64,000 nucleotides of DNA from NCBI GenBank assembly GCA_002307295.1, contig DBTY01000046.1, positions 91,052-155,051 on the forward strand. The letters are read 5' to 3'. The notes beneath the pieces are model-generated. The model was not told the origin of the DNA, ran no database searches, and saw nothing but the letters and a program-made list of their open reading frames with translations. This DNA comes from Ignavibacteriales bacterium UBA1304 (GTDB taxonomy: Bacteria > Bacteroidota > Ignavibacteria > Ignavibacteriales > Ignavibacteriaceae). Below are positions 18,571-28,785 of this stretch, one piece after another. Within the stretch, counting starts at the first letter, position 1; each line of letters begins with the position of its first letter. Position numbers and translations under genes: made by a program.

Positions 18571-19140
18571 TTATGGCAGTTTTTTATATTCTGGATTTAT
18601 CATCTTTTTGTCAATAAAGATAACAAGTTCTGCAAAATAATATCCAATAACTAAGCCGATAAGCGCTCCGCCTAAAATATCGGAAGGATAATGCAGGCCA
18701 AGGTATACTCTTGATAACGCCACTAAAGAAGCGACGCTGAATAAAATCCATTTTAGTTTAGGATAAAACCGCGTAAAGAATATTGCAACTGCAAAATTAT
18801 TCAAAGCATGGTTTGAGGGGAAAGAGAAAGAGCCTGTAGGGCCAACGGGCAGTATTGCGTCCGATAATGCAATACAGGGTCTGATTCTGCCAATGGATTC
18901 TTTTAGTATTCTGTAACCGATCTGGTCAGAGATAAGGACAAGAAACAACACCGAAACAGCCGCTAATTTGCCTGTGCGCCCGCCTTTGAAAAAACAAATG
19001 CACCAGAGAATTATATAGGCTATAAACCAGTGGTTCACGTCCGTAATTGTTGAAAAGAAACGGTTTAATACTCCGCATGACAAAGTATGGTTGAAAAAAT
19101 AAAAAATCGATAAATCTATATTATAAAGAAAATTTGTCAT
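18571..19140 (-). CDS. PAP2-superfamily membrane phosphatase
   Basis: 189 residues, about five or six membrane segments. The three phosphatase motifs are KESIGRIRP (KX6RP), FPSNH (usually PSGH; here Asn replaces Gly) and SRVYLGLHYPSD (SRX5HX3D). Members hydrolyse lipid phosphates such as phosphatidic acid or undecaprenyl pyrophosphate, on the outer face of the inner membrane. The substrate is not predictable from the sequence. Divergent from the histidine kinase gene. Confidence 0.88.
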   Translation of the reverse strand: MTNFLYNIDLSIFYFFNHTLSCGVLNRFFSTITDVNHWFIAYIILWCICFFKGGRTGKLAAVSVLFLVLISDQIGYRILKESIGRIRPCIALSDAILPVGPTGSFSFPSNHALNNFAVAIFFTRFYPKLKWILFSVASLVALSRVYLGLHYPSDILGGALIGLVIGYYFAELVIFIDKKMINPEYKKLP

Positions 19141-19259
19141 TAGTTTTACTATGCCAATAATTGATTAAGTTATTATAAAAAATTAAATTAATTTAAGTAA
19201 AAAAAACTTAAATTAAAAAACAGATACTATTGCATCATGTTCGCCTTTAGGTTGAATAA

Positions 19260-21911
19260 ATGAAAACACAAAACGATTCGGTCGTTATTGATTACGTCTA
19301 TAATGACGAAGACCTTTATTCTGGCAAAGATGGGAGACGCTATAGCGCCGTCTCGGACGAGTTGCTGTTAAGGTCTCTTAAAGTAATTGCCTTCCTAATT
19401 TTGATATCCGGTTTATTTGCTATGGTATTTGAAGTGAGGCATTATGCCGAACAGTCCTTGCAGGTATATTTTACCAGGCTGTTAGCTATATTGACGGCGT
19501 TTTCTATCTTAGCCCTTCTTCAGTTTTCTTCTAAAAAACTAAATCCGGTTTTACTTGTTCACATATTATTATTATCAATAATTATTTCTTCCGGATATAT
19601 GATTTACCTGTTGCCAAGCACTTTGATAATAAACTCTAATATTGTAGGGCTGATGATATTCACGGCGTCGTTATTTTTAAGCTGGGAATTAAAGAACCAG
19701 ATAATAGTGGCAATCTACTATAATATAGTTTTTGCGGCCGCCCTTTTGCTTAACGACGGCTCAATTTATACGCTTCCGAATATGTTTGAATCAGTTTTAT
19801 TTGTCATGTTTTTAAGCATAGTGTCGGTAATTGGTAGTAGTATTAACTATAAATTACGAAGCGAAATATCAAAACAAACGTTAAGGTATCGGTTATCTCA
19901 AAAAAAATATGAAGCAATATTTAATAATTCTATAGAAGGGATTTATCAGTCGACGCCTGAAGGAAAGTTTTTAACCGTTAATAATACTTTAGTGGCATTA
20001 CTTGGGTATGATTCAGCCGAAGAACTGAAAGGAATAAACATTGAGACCGACTTATACAAAAATGTATCGGATAGACGTTTGTTTTTAGAAAAACTAAAGG
20101 AAAGCGGCGAAGTAAAAAATTACAGGGTAGCTCTGAAGAAAAAAGATGGGAATAATATTATTGCTGGTTTATCCGCTAAAATGATAAAATCCGAAGCTAA
20201 CGAGAAATACTATTATGAAGGAACAGTAGAGGATATAACAGCGCAGGCTGTTACGGAATTAAAAAAGAAGAAAATAGAAGAAGAATTAAAGGAAGAAAAA
20301 ATAAAATCGGATTCTCTTGCAAAGAAAGCTATGGAAGCAAACGAAACTAAAACTCAGTTCCTTGCAAACATGAGTCACGAAATCAGAACTCCAATGAACG
20401 GAATTATTGGCTTTCTTTCTCTGATCGAAAGAGAATCATATAAAGACAAAACTGAGCTTGGGCAGTTCGCCTCAAGCGCCCGGAGTTCGGCTGAGTCGCT
20501 ATTGGAAATTATTAATGAGATACTTGATTTCTCTAAAATTGAATCCGGGAAAGTTATTTTGCAGGAATCAGAGTTTAATTTGTTAAATGTGCTGGATGAA
20601 TCAGTTGGCGTTATTTCTCCTAAGCTGAATGAAAAGAAGCTCGCTCTTTCGCGAGAGATTGCAGAAAACACAAATTTAAAATTGATCGGCGATTCTACGC
20701 GGTTAAGACAGATATTAGTAAATCTCTTAAGCAACGCTGTTAAATTTACTGATAAAGGCGGGATTAAAATAAAAATAAAATCGGAAGATTTAGACGAAGA
20801 GAACTCAAAAATATATTTTACTATTGAAGATACAGGGATTGGAATTCCAAAAGACAAAACATACAGCTTGTTTAAACCATTCTCGCAGATTGACGGTTCG
20901 CACACGCGTAAATATGGGGGCACAGGACTTGGCTTAGCCATTTCTAAAGAATATGCCGCTATGATGGGGGGCGAAATTGGCGTTAACAGCGAAGAGGGGA
21001 AAGGCAGCTCATTTTATTTTACTGTAAAAATGAAAAAGGATAAAGTGAAAGAAAATACTGACAATTATGCTGAACTTAATAAACTCTATGCGCAGCATGG
21101 CGTTAGCCAGGAGGCTGAAGCGCAAAATTCAGCAGAATTAAAAAAGACAAGAAATAAATATAATATTTTACTTGCCGAAGATAATCCGGTAAACCAGAAA
21201 GTGCTAACCCGCTTTCTTACCGACGCGGGTTATAATGTAAATGCAGTGGCAAACGGTATCGAAGCGATAAACTCGGTTCAGGCGATAAAATATGATTTGA
21301 TTCTGATGGATATACAGATGCCTGAAATGGATGGTCTGACAGCTACGACGAAAATAAGGGAGTTTAACGGCAATGAAGCGGATATGCCGATTATTGCAAT
21401 TACAGCTCATGCCCTGATAGGAGATAAAGAAAAATGTATGGCCGCGGGTATGAACGATTATCTTTCTAAGCCTGTTAGCTATCAGACGCTTATATCCGTT
21501 CTTGATAAATGGTTAGGCATAGGTTTGGATAATGCGCCATTACCTGAAGCAAAGAAAAAAGAAGCCGCAATTGTCGATTTTGAATATTTCGACAGCATAA
21601 GTCTGAGCGATATTGAATTTCAAATTGATTTAGCTTCTACATATATAAACGATACAATAAAAAGAATTGATAGACTTGAAGAGTATTCAAAGATAAATGA
21701 AATTTCTAAGGCTATTGCGGAAGCTCATACGATAAAGGGGGCAAGTTTTTCTACCGGAGCGCAGAAGATGGGAGAAAAGGCTCTTGGTATTGAAACGGCA
21801 TTAAAGAGAAACGATATTGAAAATATTGAGGTCAAAATAACAGAGATACGTGGAATTTATGAAGAAACTAAAACTGCTTACGAAGAAAAATTAGGGATTA
21901 AAATTAATTAA
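19260..21911 (+). CDS. Hybrid sensor histidine kinase with PAS, receiver and Hpt domains
   Basis: 883 residues. Order: short cytoplasmic start, about six membrane segments (residues about 38-205), PAS domain (about 215-325, IFNNSIEGIYQSTPEGKFLTVNNTLVALLGYDS), a coiled-coil linker rich in Lys/Glu, HisKA with H373 in MSHEIRTPMNG, HATPase (LRQILVNLLSNAVKF, DTGIGIP, GGTGLGLAI), a receiver with D684 in LILMDIQMPEMDG, and a C-terminal Hpt with H823 in AHTIKG. All phosphorelay residues are present, so the protein can run a His-Asp-His relay internally; the final response regulator must be encoded elsewhere. It is monocistronic, followed by a terminator. Confidence 0.94.
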   Translation: MKTQNDSVVIDYVYNDEDLYSGKDGRRYSAVSDELLLRSLKVIAFLILISGLFAMVFEVRHYAEQSLQVYFTRLLAILTAFSILALLQFSSKKLNPVLLVHILLLSIIISSGYMIYLLPSTLIINSNIVGLMIFTASLFLSWELKNQIIVAIYYNIVFAAALLLNDGSIYTLPNMFESVLFVMFLSIVSVIGSSINYKLRSEISKQTLRYRLSQKKYEAIFNNSIEGIYQSTPEGKFLTVNNTLVALLGYDSAEELKGINIETDLYKNVSDRRLFLEKLKESGEVKNYRVALKKKDGNNIIAGLSAKMIKSEANEKYYYEGTVEDITAQAVTELKKKKIEEELKEEKIKSDSLAKKAMEANETKTQFLANMSHEIRTPMNGIIGFLSLIERESYKDKTELGQFASSARSSAESLLEIINEILDFSKIESGKVILQESEFNLLNVLDESVGVISPKLNEKKLALSREIAENTNLKLIGDSTRLRQILVNLLSNAVKFTDKGGIKIKIKSEDLDEENSKIYFTIEDTGIGIPKDKTYSLFKPFSQIDGSHTRKYGGTGLGLAISKEYAAMMGGEIGVNSEEGKGSSFYFTVKMKKDKVKENTDNYAELNKLYAQHGVSQEAEAQNSAELKKTRNKYNILLAEDNPVNQKVLTRFLTDAGYNVNAVANGIEAINSVQAIKYDLILMDIQMPEMDGLTATTKIREFNGNEADMPIIAITAHALIGDKEKCMAAGMNDYLSKPVSYQTLISVLDKWLGIGLDNAPLPEAKKKEAAIVDFEYFDSISLSDIEFQIDLASTYINDTIKRIDRLEEYSKINEISKAIAEAHTIKGASFSTGAQKMGEKALGIETALKRNDIENIEVKITEIRGIYEETKTAYEEKLGIKIN

Positions 21912-21941
21912 AAAAAAGGGCGTCTGGGACGCCCTTTTTTA
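21912..21941. terminator. Bidirectional terminator between kinase and rocD
   Basis: AAAAAAGGGCGTC-TGG-GACGCCCTTTTTT: a perfect GC-rich stem with a 3-base loop, A-run before and T-run after, placed between two convergent genes. It should stop transcription in both directions. Confidence 0.93.
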
Positions 21942-21947
21942 CTAAAC

Positions 21948-23150
21948 TTACGCCATTAATAAAACTTCCCGGATCCTTTCAACGGCCCAGTCAATTTCTT
22001 CTTTGGTGATAATAAGCGGAGGAGCAAAGCGGATTACATAAGAATGAGTCTCCTTACATAAAATCCCTTTATCCATTAAAGCTTCGCAGAATCTTCTTGC
22101 GCCGCCTGATTCAGGCTGCAATTCAACTCCAATGAATAATCCCTTGCCGCGCACTTCTTTAACATGAGGAGAATTAATATTTCTTAGTTGCTCTCTGAAA
22201 TATTTACCTAATGTAAAAGAGTTCTCTACTAATTTTTCTTCAATTAAAACTTTAATGCTTTCTCTGGCTACTGCGGCTGCTAAAGGACTTCCGCCAAAAG
22301 TAGAACCGTGATCGCCAGGATTAAACAAGCCAAGGACTACTTTATCGGCAAGAACAGCAGATACTGGCAGGATGCCGCCCGAAAGCGCTTTGCCTATGAT
22401 AACAACATCAGGTCTGACGTTTTCATAATAATGAGCAAAAAGCTTTCCGCTTCTGCCTAAGCCGGATTGAATTTCATCTGTGACAAATAAAACGTTATTC
22501 TTTTTGCAAATATCGGATACTTCTTTTAAATAGCCGTCAGGGGGAACTACTACTCCGCCTTCGCCTTGTATTGGCTCTACTAAAAATCCTACTGTATTTG
22601 GTGTGATGGCTGCGGCTAAAGCTTTTGCGTCGCCAAATGGAACTGTTTTAAAACCTGGAGTAAAAGGACCAAATCCGTCCTTGTACTGTTCTTCGGTAGA
22701 AAAAGTAATTAAACTGATTGTTCTGCCTGCAAAATTGTTTTCGCAACAGATAATTTCTGCTTTCGATTCTGGGACATTTTTAACTTTATAGCCCCATTTT
22801 CTAACGGCTTTTAAAGCTGTTTCAACAGCTTCTGCGCCTGAGTTCATGGGGAGAACCATTTGATAACCTGTTAAGTCGCATAATTCTTTATATAAAAGAG
22901 GCAGCTGGTCATTTCTGAAAGCTCTTGAAGTCAATGTGACTTTATCAGCCTGATCTTTAAGCGCTTTAATAATTCGAGGATGACAGTGTCCCTGGTTTAC
23001 AGCGGAATAAGCCGCAAGGCAATCCATGTATTTTTTGCCTTCAACGTCTTCAACCCATATACCTTTAGCTTTTGCAATTACAACATCCAAAGGATGATAG
23101 TTATGAGCTCCGTATTTATCTTCTAACTCAATATATTCTTTAGTCAGCAT
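21948..23150 (-). CDS. rocD: Ornithine--oxo-acid aminotransferase
   Basis: Converts ornithine and 2-oxoglutarate to glutamate 5-semialdehyde and glutamate with PLP. The 400 residues show the class III pattern: NSGAEAVETALKA (about 103-115), D225 in LFVTDEIQSGLGRSG, and the PLP lysine K254 in IIGKALSGGILPVSA, followed by GSTFGGSPLA. The opening YGAHNYHPLDVVIAKAKG and the EGK-YMDCLAAYSAVNQGH segment are typical of ornithine aminotransferase, distinguishing it from acetylornithine enzymes. AAGGAGCTTT precedes the ATG at 23150. Its substrate connects arginine breakdown to the agmatine/putrescine genes further along, though not in one operon. Confidence 0.92.
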   Translation of the reverse strand: MLTKEYIELEDKYGAHNYHPLDVVIAKAKGIWVEDVEGKKYMDCLAAYSAVNQGHCHPRIIKALKDQADKVTLTSRAFRNDQLPLLYKELCDLTGYQMVLPMNSGAEAVETALKAVRKWGYKVKNVPESKAEIICCENNFAGRTISLITFSTEEQYKDGFGPFTPGFKTVPFGDAKALAAAITPNTVGFLVEPIQGEGGVVVPPDGYLKEVSDICKKNNVLFVTDEIQSGLGRSGKLFAHYYENVRPDVVIIGKALSGGILPVSAVLADKVVLGLFNPGDHGSTFGGSPLAAAVARESIKVLIEEKLVENSFTLGKYFREQLRNINSPHVKEVRGKGLFIGVELQPESGGARRFCEALMDKGILCKETHSYVIRFAPPLIITKEEIDWAVERIREVLLMA

Positions 23151-23228
23151 AAAGCTCCTTAATGTTTTTTTGTTTAATTTTGAGCATGTATAATAAATTT
23201 AAACCAATTTAAACAAAGGAACGGAAAA

Positions 23229-23927
23229 ATGAAACGATTTTATTTTTGTATAGTAATTCTTTTTTTGTTTTTATCGCTTGATATTTATTCGCAAAATGCC
23301 GTAAAGAACAAGTATGGTCTTGTTGTGGTTGATAATTATAAAGAATATAAAAAATTATCTGACGCAGATAGTACGCAACTATTAGTAGACCTTGAAAAAT
23401 TTATTCCTTCTATAAAATTAGAAATTCATTACGCCACTTCGGATAATTTCTTCAAAGAGCCCGTATATAATTTAGCTAAAGCATTTTTACGGCTCCCGGC
23501 GGCTATAGCTTTAAGAGAAGTTCAGGCGGAGCTAAAGAAAAAAGGACTTGGCATAAAAATATTTGACGGATACCGGCCTTATAGCGTAACCGTTCGATTT
23601 TTTGATAAATTACACGACACTGTTTTTCTTGCCGTGCCCTGGAGGGGTTCGCGCCATAACAGAGGCTGCGCAGTGGACTTGTCTTTGATTTCCCTCAAGA
23701 CGGGAAAGGAGTTAAAAATGCCGACCCATTTTGACGACTTTACCGAAAAGGCTCACTCGGAATATAAAAATCTTCCCAAAGACGTTATTAAAAACCGGGA
23801 AGCTTTAAGAGACGTAATGACAAAACACGGATTTAAAGTTTATCCCGATGAATGGTGGCATTTTGATTTTAACGAATGGCAGAAATTTGAACTGACGGAT
23901 ATTCCGTTTGAAGAATTAATAAAATAA
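23229..23927 (+). CDS. VanX-type D-alanyl-D-alanine dipeptidase (M15D), exported
   Basis: 232 residues with a signal peptide (MKRFYFCIVILFLFLSLDIYSQ). The zinc motifs are SRHNRGCAVDLSL (His and Asp ligands) and DEWWHFDF (catalytic Glu and third His). KIFDGYRPYSV carries the conserved Arg. Such enzymes hydrolyse D-Ala-D-Ala; outside glycopeptide-resistance clusters they are thought to recycle murein peptides. There is no vanHA or regulator beside it, so I infer a cell-wall recycling role, not resistance. AAAGGAACGG precedes the ATG. Confidence 0.87.
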   Translation: MKRFYFCIVILFLFLSLDIYSQNAVKNKYGLVVVDNYKEYKKLSDADSTQLLVDLEKFIPSIKLEIHYATSDNFFKEPVYNLAKAFLRLPAAIALREVQAELKKKGLGIKIFDGYRPYSVTVRFFDKLHDTVFLAVPWRGSRHNRGCAVDLSLISLKTGKELKMPTHFDDFTEKAHSEYKNLPKDVIKNREALRDVMTKHGFKVYPDEWWHFDFNEWQKFELTDIPFEELIK

Positions 23928-24033
23928 TTGATAAACTCTTTTTAACTAACAATCCGTTATAAAAAACGGATTAACTTTGAAATTGATAATATCTCCTTTT
24001 AAAGTTAACTTTTAGGTTTAATTATAGTGAATT

Positions 24034-26649
24034 ATGCAAACTCCCCTAATGGCGCAATATAACAAGATTAAGGAAACTCATCCTGATACGATTTTATTAT
24101 TCAGAGTTGGAGATTTCTTTGAAACTTTTGATGAAGATGCAAAAACAGCCTCAAAAGTCCTTGGGATAACTTTAACAAAACGTTCCAATGGCTCGGCTGA
24201 CGGCGTGCCGTTGGCTGGATTTCCGCATCATGCGCTTGACACCTATCTGCCGAAATTTATAAGAGCCGGTTACAGAGTGGCTATATGCGAACAAACTGAA
24301 AACCCAAAGTTTGCAAAGGGAATTGTACGAAGGGAAGTAATAGAAGTTGTTACTCCCGGCGTTGCGTTTTCGGATAAGCTTTTAGATTATAAAAAAAATA
24401 ATTATCTCTTCGCTATTTGTATTAAAGACGACGGCGCGGGTATTTCGTTTTGCGATATATCTACGGGCGAGTTTTACGCTTATCAGGTAGCCTCAGATGA
24501 TATTAAACAGCAGATAGACCTTATTCTGCCGTCTGAAATTTTGGTTCAGCGAAAAGATAAAGAATATATTGCGTCGGTTATGCAAAAGATAAATCCGTCG
24601 GTCAGAATTACAAAAGTTGACGATTGGGTTTTTAACTACGAATATGCAAAAGAACTTTTGTTGATGCATTTCAAAACCGTTACGCTAAAAGGTTTTGGGA
24701 TTGAAAATCTTCCGCTCGGTTCAACAGCCGCAGGAGTAGTATTAAACTATCTTCAGGAAACTCAAAAAGCAAATCTATCGCATCTGAATAAAGTTTCAAT
24801 TTATAATCCTTCCGATTATATGTCGCTCGATTCTTCCACTAAGAGAAATCTTGAAATTGTTTTTTCGATGCAGGATGGAAACAGAGAAGGCTCTCTGATT
24901 TCAATTCTTGATAAAACTGAAACCCCTATGGGAGGACGTCTGTTAAAAAAATGGATTTCCGCTCCGCTGCGAAAACTTGAGCCAATTCTAAAACGTCAGG
25001 AAAGTATTGAAGAACTTTTGAAAGAAAAAGACCTGAGACGCAAACTTATTGAAGAGCTAAAAGAGATTGGCGATTTAGAGAGACTGATTTCCAAAATATG
25101 CACTGGCAGAGCTAACCCGCGCGATATAGTGGCGCTAAAAACTTCGTTAAAAAAACTGCCTAAAATTAAAACTTTACTTGAGCAGTCAAAAGCCGGCGCT
25201 TTAGAACAGATTAAAGAAAATCTTGTTGATCTGGCTGATATTACAAGCAAGATTGACGAAGCCATAGTGGAATACCCCCCGGTGAGTATTATTGACGGAG
25301 GAGTAATTAAAGGCGGTTACAGCGCGGAATTAGACGACATCCGGGATATTTCAGTTAATGGTAAAAACTGGATTGCAAGCTTGCAGCGCGATGAACGGGA
25401 AAGAACCGGAATATCGTCGCTAAAGGTTAGTTTTAATAAGGTCTTCGGTTATTATATCGAAATCAGCAATGCAAACAAAGATAAGATACCTGAAGATTAT
25501 ATAAGAAAACAGACGCTTGTAAGCTCGGAAAGGTACATTACTCCGGAATTAAAAGAGTATGAAGATAAAATTCTTCACGCAGAAGAAAAAATATACGATC
25601 TTGAGTCGCAGTTATTTAACGAAATCAGAATGACGGTAGCCGATAAAGCAGGAGAAATTCAGGGCGATGCAAGATTAACTGGCATGCTCGATTGTTTTGT
25701 CTCGTTTGCCCAGTGCGCTGAAGAATACAATTATGTTAAACCGGAATTAAGCGACGACGACGTAATAGAAATTATTGAAGGGCGTCATCCTGTTGTGGAA
25801 AGAATTCTTCCGCCAGGTGATAAATTTACGGCAAACAGCTGCAAACTTGATAATACTGAAAATCAGATAATACTGCTTACAGGCCCTAATATGGCTGGTA
25901 AATCGGTGTTCCTGCGTCAGATTGGATTGTTGACTCTCCTTGCGCAGATTGGTTCGTTTGTCCCGGCAAAAAGAGCAAGAATCGGTTTGGTCGATAGAAT
26001 TTTTACTCGCGTTGGCGCAAGCGATAATATATCGGCGGGAGAGAGCACGTTTCTTGTGGAGATGCAGGAAGCGGCAAATATTTTGAATAACGCCACGAGC
26101 AAAAGCCTTATTTTGTTAGATGAAATTGGCAGAGGCACAAGCACGTTTGACGGCATTTCTATTGCGTGGGCTATTACGGAGTATCTGCACGAAAATCCGG
26201 ATATGGCGGCAAAAACTCTTTTTGCAACCCATTATCACGAGCTGAACGAAATGTCCGAGATATTTCCCAAAATACAGAATTATAAAGTTGAGGTGCGCGA
26301 GATTGACGACAGGGTTATTTTTCTGCATCGCGTAAGCCCCGGCAAAGCCGATCATAGTTACGGCATCCAGGTGGCGCAAATGGCTGGGCTGCCAAAGTTT
26401 GTTACTGATAGAGCAAAAGAAATTTTACAGAACTTAGAAAGCAAAGAACTTACTCCTTATGAAATTAAAAAAGCTAAACTGAGTAAGATAAAAAATGACG
26501 ATGAAATTCAGTTTAATCTTTTTGAGGTGAAAGACGACGCTTTGCGGAAAGAAATAACTGATATTGAAATTAATAAAATGACCCCAATAGAAGCTCTAAC
26601 AAAATTAGACGAGCTTAAAAAGAAAGTGGACGAAAAAAGTTTTAATTAA
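24034..26649 (+). CDS. mutS: DNA mismatch repair protein MutS
   Basis: Recognises base mismatches and small loops and recruits MutL. The 871 residues are in MutS1 order: the mismatch-binding motif GDFFETF (residues about 28-34, the Phe-x-Glu element), connector, core/clamp with long helices, and the C-terminal ABC-type ATPase with Walker A GPNMAGKS (about 617-624), signature-like STFLVEMQE and Walker B LILLDEIGRGTST, then ATHYHEL. Length is normal. No clear ribosome-binding site lies before the ATG. The stop is 17 bases from the DAHP synthase start, so the following genes are probably read through from here. Confidence 0.97.
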   Translation: MQTPLMAQYNKIKETHPDTILLFRVGDFFETFDEDAKTASKVLGITLTKRSNGSADGVPLAGFPHHALDTYLPKFIRAGYRVAICEQTENPKFAKGIVRREVIEVVTPGVAFSDKLLDYKKNNYLFAICIKDDGAGISFCDISTGEFYAYQVASDDIKQQIDLILPSEILVQRKDKEYIASVMQKINPSVRITKVDDWVFNYEYAKELLLMHFKTVTLKGFGIENLPLGSTAAGVVLNYLQETQKANLSHLNKVSIYNPSDYMSLDSSTKRNLEIVFSMQDGNREGSLISILDKTETPMGGRLLKKWISAPLRKLEPILKRQESIEELLKEKDLRRKLIEELKEIGDLERLISKICTGRANPRDIVALKTSLKKLPKIKTLLEQSKAGALEQIKENLVDLADITSKIDEAIVEYPPVSIIDGGVIKGGYSAELDDIRDISVNGKNWIASLQRDERERTGISSLKVSFNKVFGYYIEISNANKDKIPEDYIRKQTLVSSERYITPELKEYEDKILHAEEKIYDLESQLFNEIRMTVADKAGEIQGDARLTGMLDCFVSFAQCAEEYNYVKPELSDDDVIEIIEGRHPVVERILPPGDKFTANSCKLDNTENQIILLTGPNMAGKSVFLRQIGLLTLLAQIGSFVPAKRARIGLVDRIFTRVGASDNISAGESTFLVEMQEAANILNNATSKSLILLDEIGRGTSTFDGISIAWAITEYLHENPDMAAKTLFATHYHELNEMSEIFPKIQNYKVEVREIDDRVIFLHRVSPGKADHSYGIQVAQMAGLPKFVTDRAKEILQNLESKELTPYEIKKAKLSKIKNDDEIQFNLFEVKDDALRKEITDIEINKMTPIEALTKLDELKKKVDEKSFN

Positions 26650-26666
26650 AAAATGGAGAATATAAA

Positions 26667-27680
26667 TTGGTAGTAGTATTAGAAAAAAATATCAGCGATA
26701 AGCAGATTGAAGACGTAATAAAACATCTTGAAGATTTTGGATTCGACGTTCATAAATCTACAGGCGTTGAACAAATTGTGCTTGGAGCTATTGGCGTAAA
26801 GCCCGATTTTGACACCCGTAAAGTGAAAATCTTAGACGGCGTAGCCGAAGTTTACAGAATAACTGATCCATTTAAACTTGCAAGCAGGACTTTCCAAAAC
26901 TATGATACTACAATAACAATAAAAGACGTTACTATCGGCGGCGACCAGGTTGTGGTTATGGCCGGGCCCTGTTCGGTTGAAAGCGAGAAACAGATTTTTA
27001 CGCTTGCAGAAGCCGTAGCAAAAAGCGGCGCAAGAATTTTAAGAGGCGGCGCTTTCAAACCCCGCTCGTCCCCATACTCGTTTCAGGGCTTGGGCGAAGA
27101 AGGATTAAAACTAATGCGTAAAGCCGCAGACGAATTTAATCTTGTCGTAATTACTGAAGTGATGGAAAACGCTCAAATTGAATTGATACAGGAATATGCC
27201 GATATTTTTCAGGTAGGCGCAAGAAATATGCAAAATTACTCTTTGCTTAAAGAGCTTGGCAAAGTTGATACTCCTGTAATGCTTAAAAGAGGGCTCTCCG
27301 CTACTATTGAAGAGTGGCTTATGTCTGCAGAATATATTCTTTCAAGCGGCAATAAAAATGTAATGGTTTGCGAACGCGGAATCAGGACTTTTGAAACTTA
27401 TACAAGAAACACGTTTGATCTTTCGTCTATTCCTGTAGTGCAGAAAAAAAGTCATTTGCCAATAATTGCAGATCCATCTCACGCAGTTGGTTTAAGAGAT
27501 AAAGTAATTCCAATGGCAAGAGCCGCAGTAGCCGCGGGAGCCGATGGAATAATGGTTGAAATACATAACGATCCTGATAAAGCTTTATCAGACGGACCAC
27601 AGGCTTTATTGCCGGAACAATTTTTCGATTTGATGAAACAAGCTAAATTAATTGCCGAAGCTATTGGCAGAACTTTGTAA
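26667..27680 (+). CDS. aroF: 3-deoxy-7-phosphoheptulonate (DAHP) synthase with N-terminal regulatory domain
   Basis: First enzyme of the shikimate pathway, condensing PEP and erythrose 4-phosphate. The 337 residues begin with a ferredoxin-like/ACT-type domain of about 70 residues, as in Thermotoga DAHP synthase, which gives feedback control by aromatic amino acids; the class I-beta barrel follows: MAGPCSVESE, GGAFKPRSSPYSFQG, QVGARNMQNY, MLKRGLSATIEEW and ADPSHAVGLRD. The start is TTG 26667 with GGAGA upstream. It sits between mutS and tyrA and probably feeds the latter's pathway. Confidence 0.94.
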   Translation: MVVVLEKNISDKQIEDVIKHLEDFGFDVHKSTGVEQIVLGAIGVKPDFDTRKVKILDGVAEVYRITDPFKLASRTFQNYDTTITIKDVTIGGDQVVVMAGPCSVESEKQIFTLAEAVAKSGARILRGGAFKPRSSPYSFQGLGEEGLKLMRKAADEFNLVVITEVMENAQIELIQEYADIFQVGARNMQNYSLLKELGKVDTPVMLKRGLSATIEEWLMSAEYILSSGNKNVMVCERGIRTFETYTRNTFDLSSIPVVQKKSHLPIIADPSHAVGLRDKVIPMARAAVAAGADGIMVEIHNDPDKALSDGPQALLPEQFFDLMKQAKLIAEAIGRTL

Positions 27681-27702
27681 TTTGCGGATGGCGATTAACT
27701 AA

Positions 27703-28785
27703 ATGGATTCAAATAAAGTAATATCTATTATTGGAATAGGACTTATAGGCGGCTCGATTGCGCATGGAATAAAAAAGCAAAAGTCCGGCGTAATAATTAA
27801 CGCTTTTGATTTAGACGACGTACTTAACAAAGCTCTAAAAGACGGAACTATTGACGGAAAGCTGGCTTCTATTGAAGAAGCCGCTTCTTCCGATTTGATA
27901 TTTTTATGCATGCCTACAAGTTCGTCTCTTTGCGCGCTTGAAGCGCTTGCGCCTATTGTTAAATCCGGCGCTTTAATTACAGACGTCGCCGGGGTTAAGT
28001 CTGTGTTTTACGACAAATGGAAAAACCTGCAAAGTAAAGGGATTTACATCGGCGGGCATCCAATGACAGGAAAAGAAAAAAGCGGCTATGAAAATTCCGA
28101 CCCTCTGCTTTTTGAAAATTCTGTTTATATCCTTTCCGGCTCTGTTGAAGAAAACGACAATTATAAACTTCTGTCTGAAATAATAAAACTTCTTGGCGCT
28201 AGAGTTAAGTTTGTAGAGCCGTATCTTCACGATCAAATTGTGGCCTATGTAAGCCATCTGCCGCAGCTTGCGTCTGTAGCGCTTGTTAATTCGGTAGATC
28301 ATACAAATGAAGAGCTAAACTTTCTTGATTTTGCCGCAGGCGGTTTCAGGGATATGACAAGAATCGCTTCAAGCGGTTTCACTATCTGGGAGTCTGTTAT
28401 TAGGCAGAATAAAAAATTTATTCTTGAGTCTTTATCTTCTTTTGAGCGCGAAACAGAGCTTATAAAAAAATACATTATAAACGACGATTATTCGTCTCTT
28501 GCCGGATTGTTTGAGGCTTCGGCCAATAGACGAGACGTGATTCCTAAAAATACAAAAGGGTTTATGCACCCTTTGCACGATATATATGTTTATGTTAAAG
28601 ACGAACCAGGCGTTTTAAGCCGGCTTACAACAACCCTGTTCGATCATTCAATTAATATAAAAGATTTAGAACTGTTGAAAATAAGAGAAGGAACAGGCGG
28701 TACCTTTAGAGTGTCTCTAGAATCTGAACAAGACGCCGAAGACGCCAAAACGCTAATTGAAAATCTTGGTTTTACGATAAAATGA
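27703..28785 (+). CDS. tyrA: Prephenate dehydrogenase with C-terminal ACT domain
   Basis: Oxidises and decarboxylates prephenate to 4-hydroxyphenylpyruvate, the tyrosine branch. The 360 residues have the NAD-binding GIGLIGGSIAHG (about 9-20), the substrate motif HPMTGKEKSGYE, a helical dimer domain with SHLPQLASVALV and FRDMTRIASS, and an ACT domain from about residue 285 (YVKDEPGVLSRLTTTLF), the likely tyrosine-feedback site. It follows the DAHP synthase gene by 22 bases. The stop overlaps the next start as ATGA. Confidence 0.93.
   Translation: MDSNKVISIIGIGLIGGSIAHGIKKQKSGVIINAFDLDDVLNKALKDGTIDGKLASIEEAASSDLIFLCMPTSSSLCALEALAPIVKSGALITDVAGVKSVFYDKWKNLQSKGIYIGGHPMTGKEKSGYENSDPLLFENSVYILSGSVEENDNYKLLSEIIKLLGARVKFVEPYLHDQIVAYVSHLPQLASVALVNSVDHTNEELNFLDFAAGGFRDMTRIASSGFTIWESVIRQNKKFILESLSSFERETELIKKYIINDDYSSLAGLFEASANRRDVIPKNTKGFMHPLHDIYVYVKDEPGVLSRLTTTLFDHSINIKDLELLKIREGTGGTFRVSLESEQDAEDAKTLIENLGFTIK

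Noticed and set aside
23229..23927. Glycopeptide resistance (vanX) interpretation
   Set aside because: No vanHA, vanRS or ligase gene nearby and the protein has an export signal; a murein-recycling peptidase is more likely.
23971..24008. TTAACTTT/AAAGTTAA inverted repeat before mutS
   Set aside because: A low-complexity AT-rich palindrome; no promoter or regulator link could be supported.
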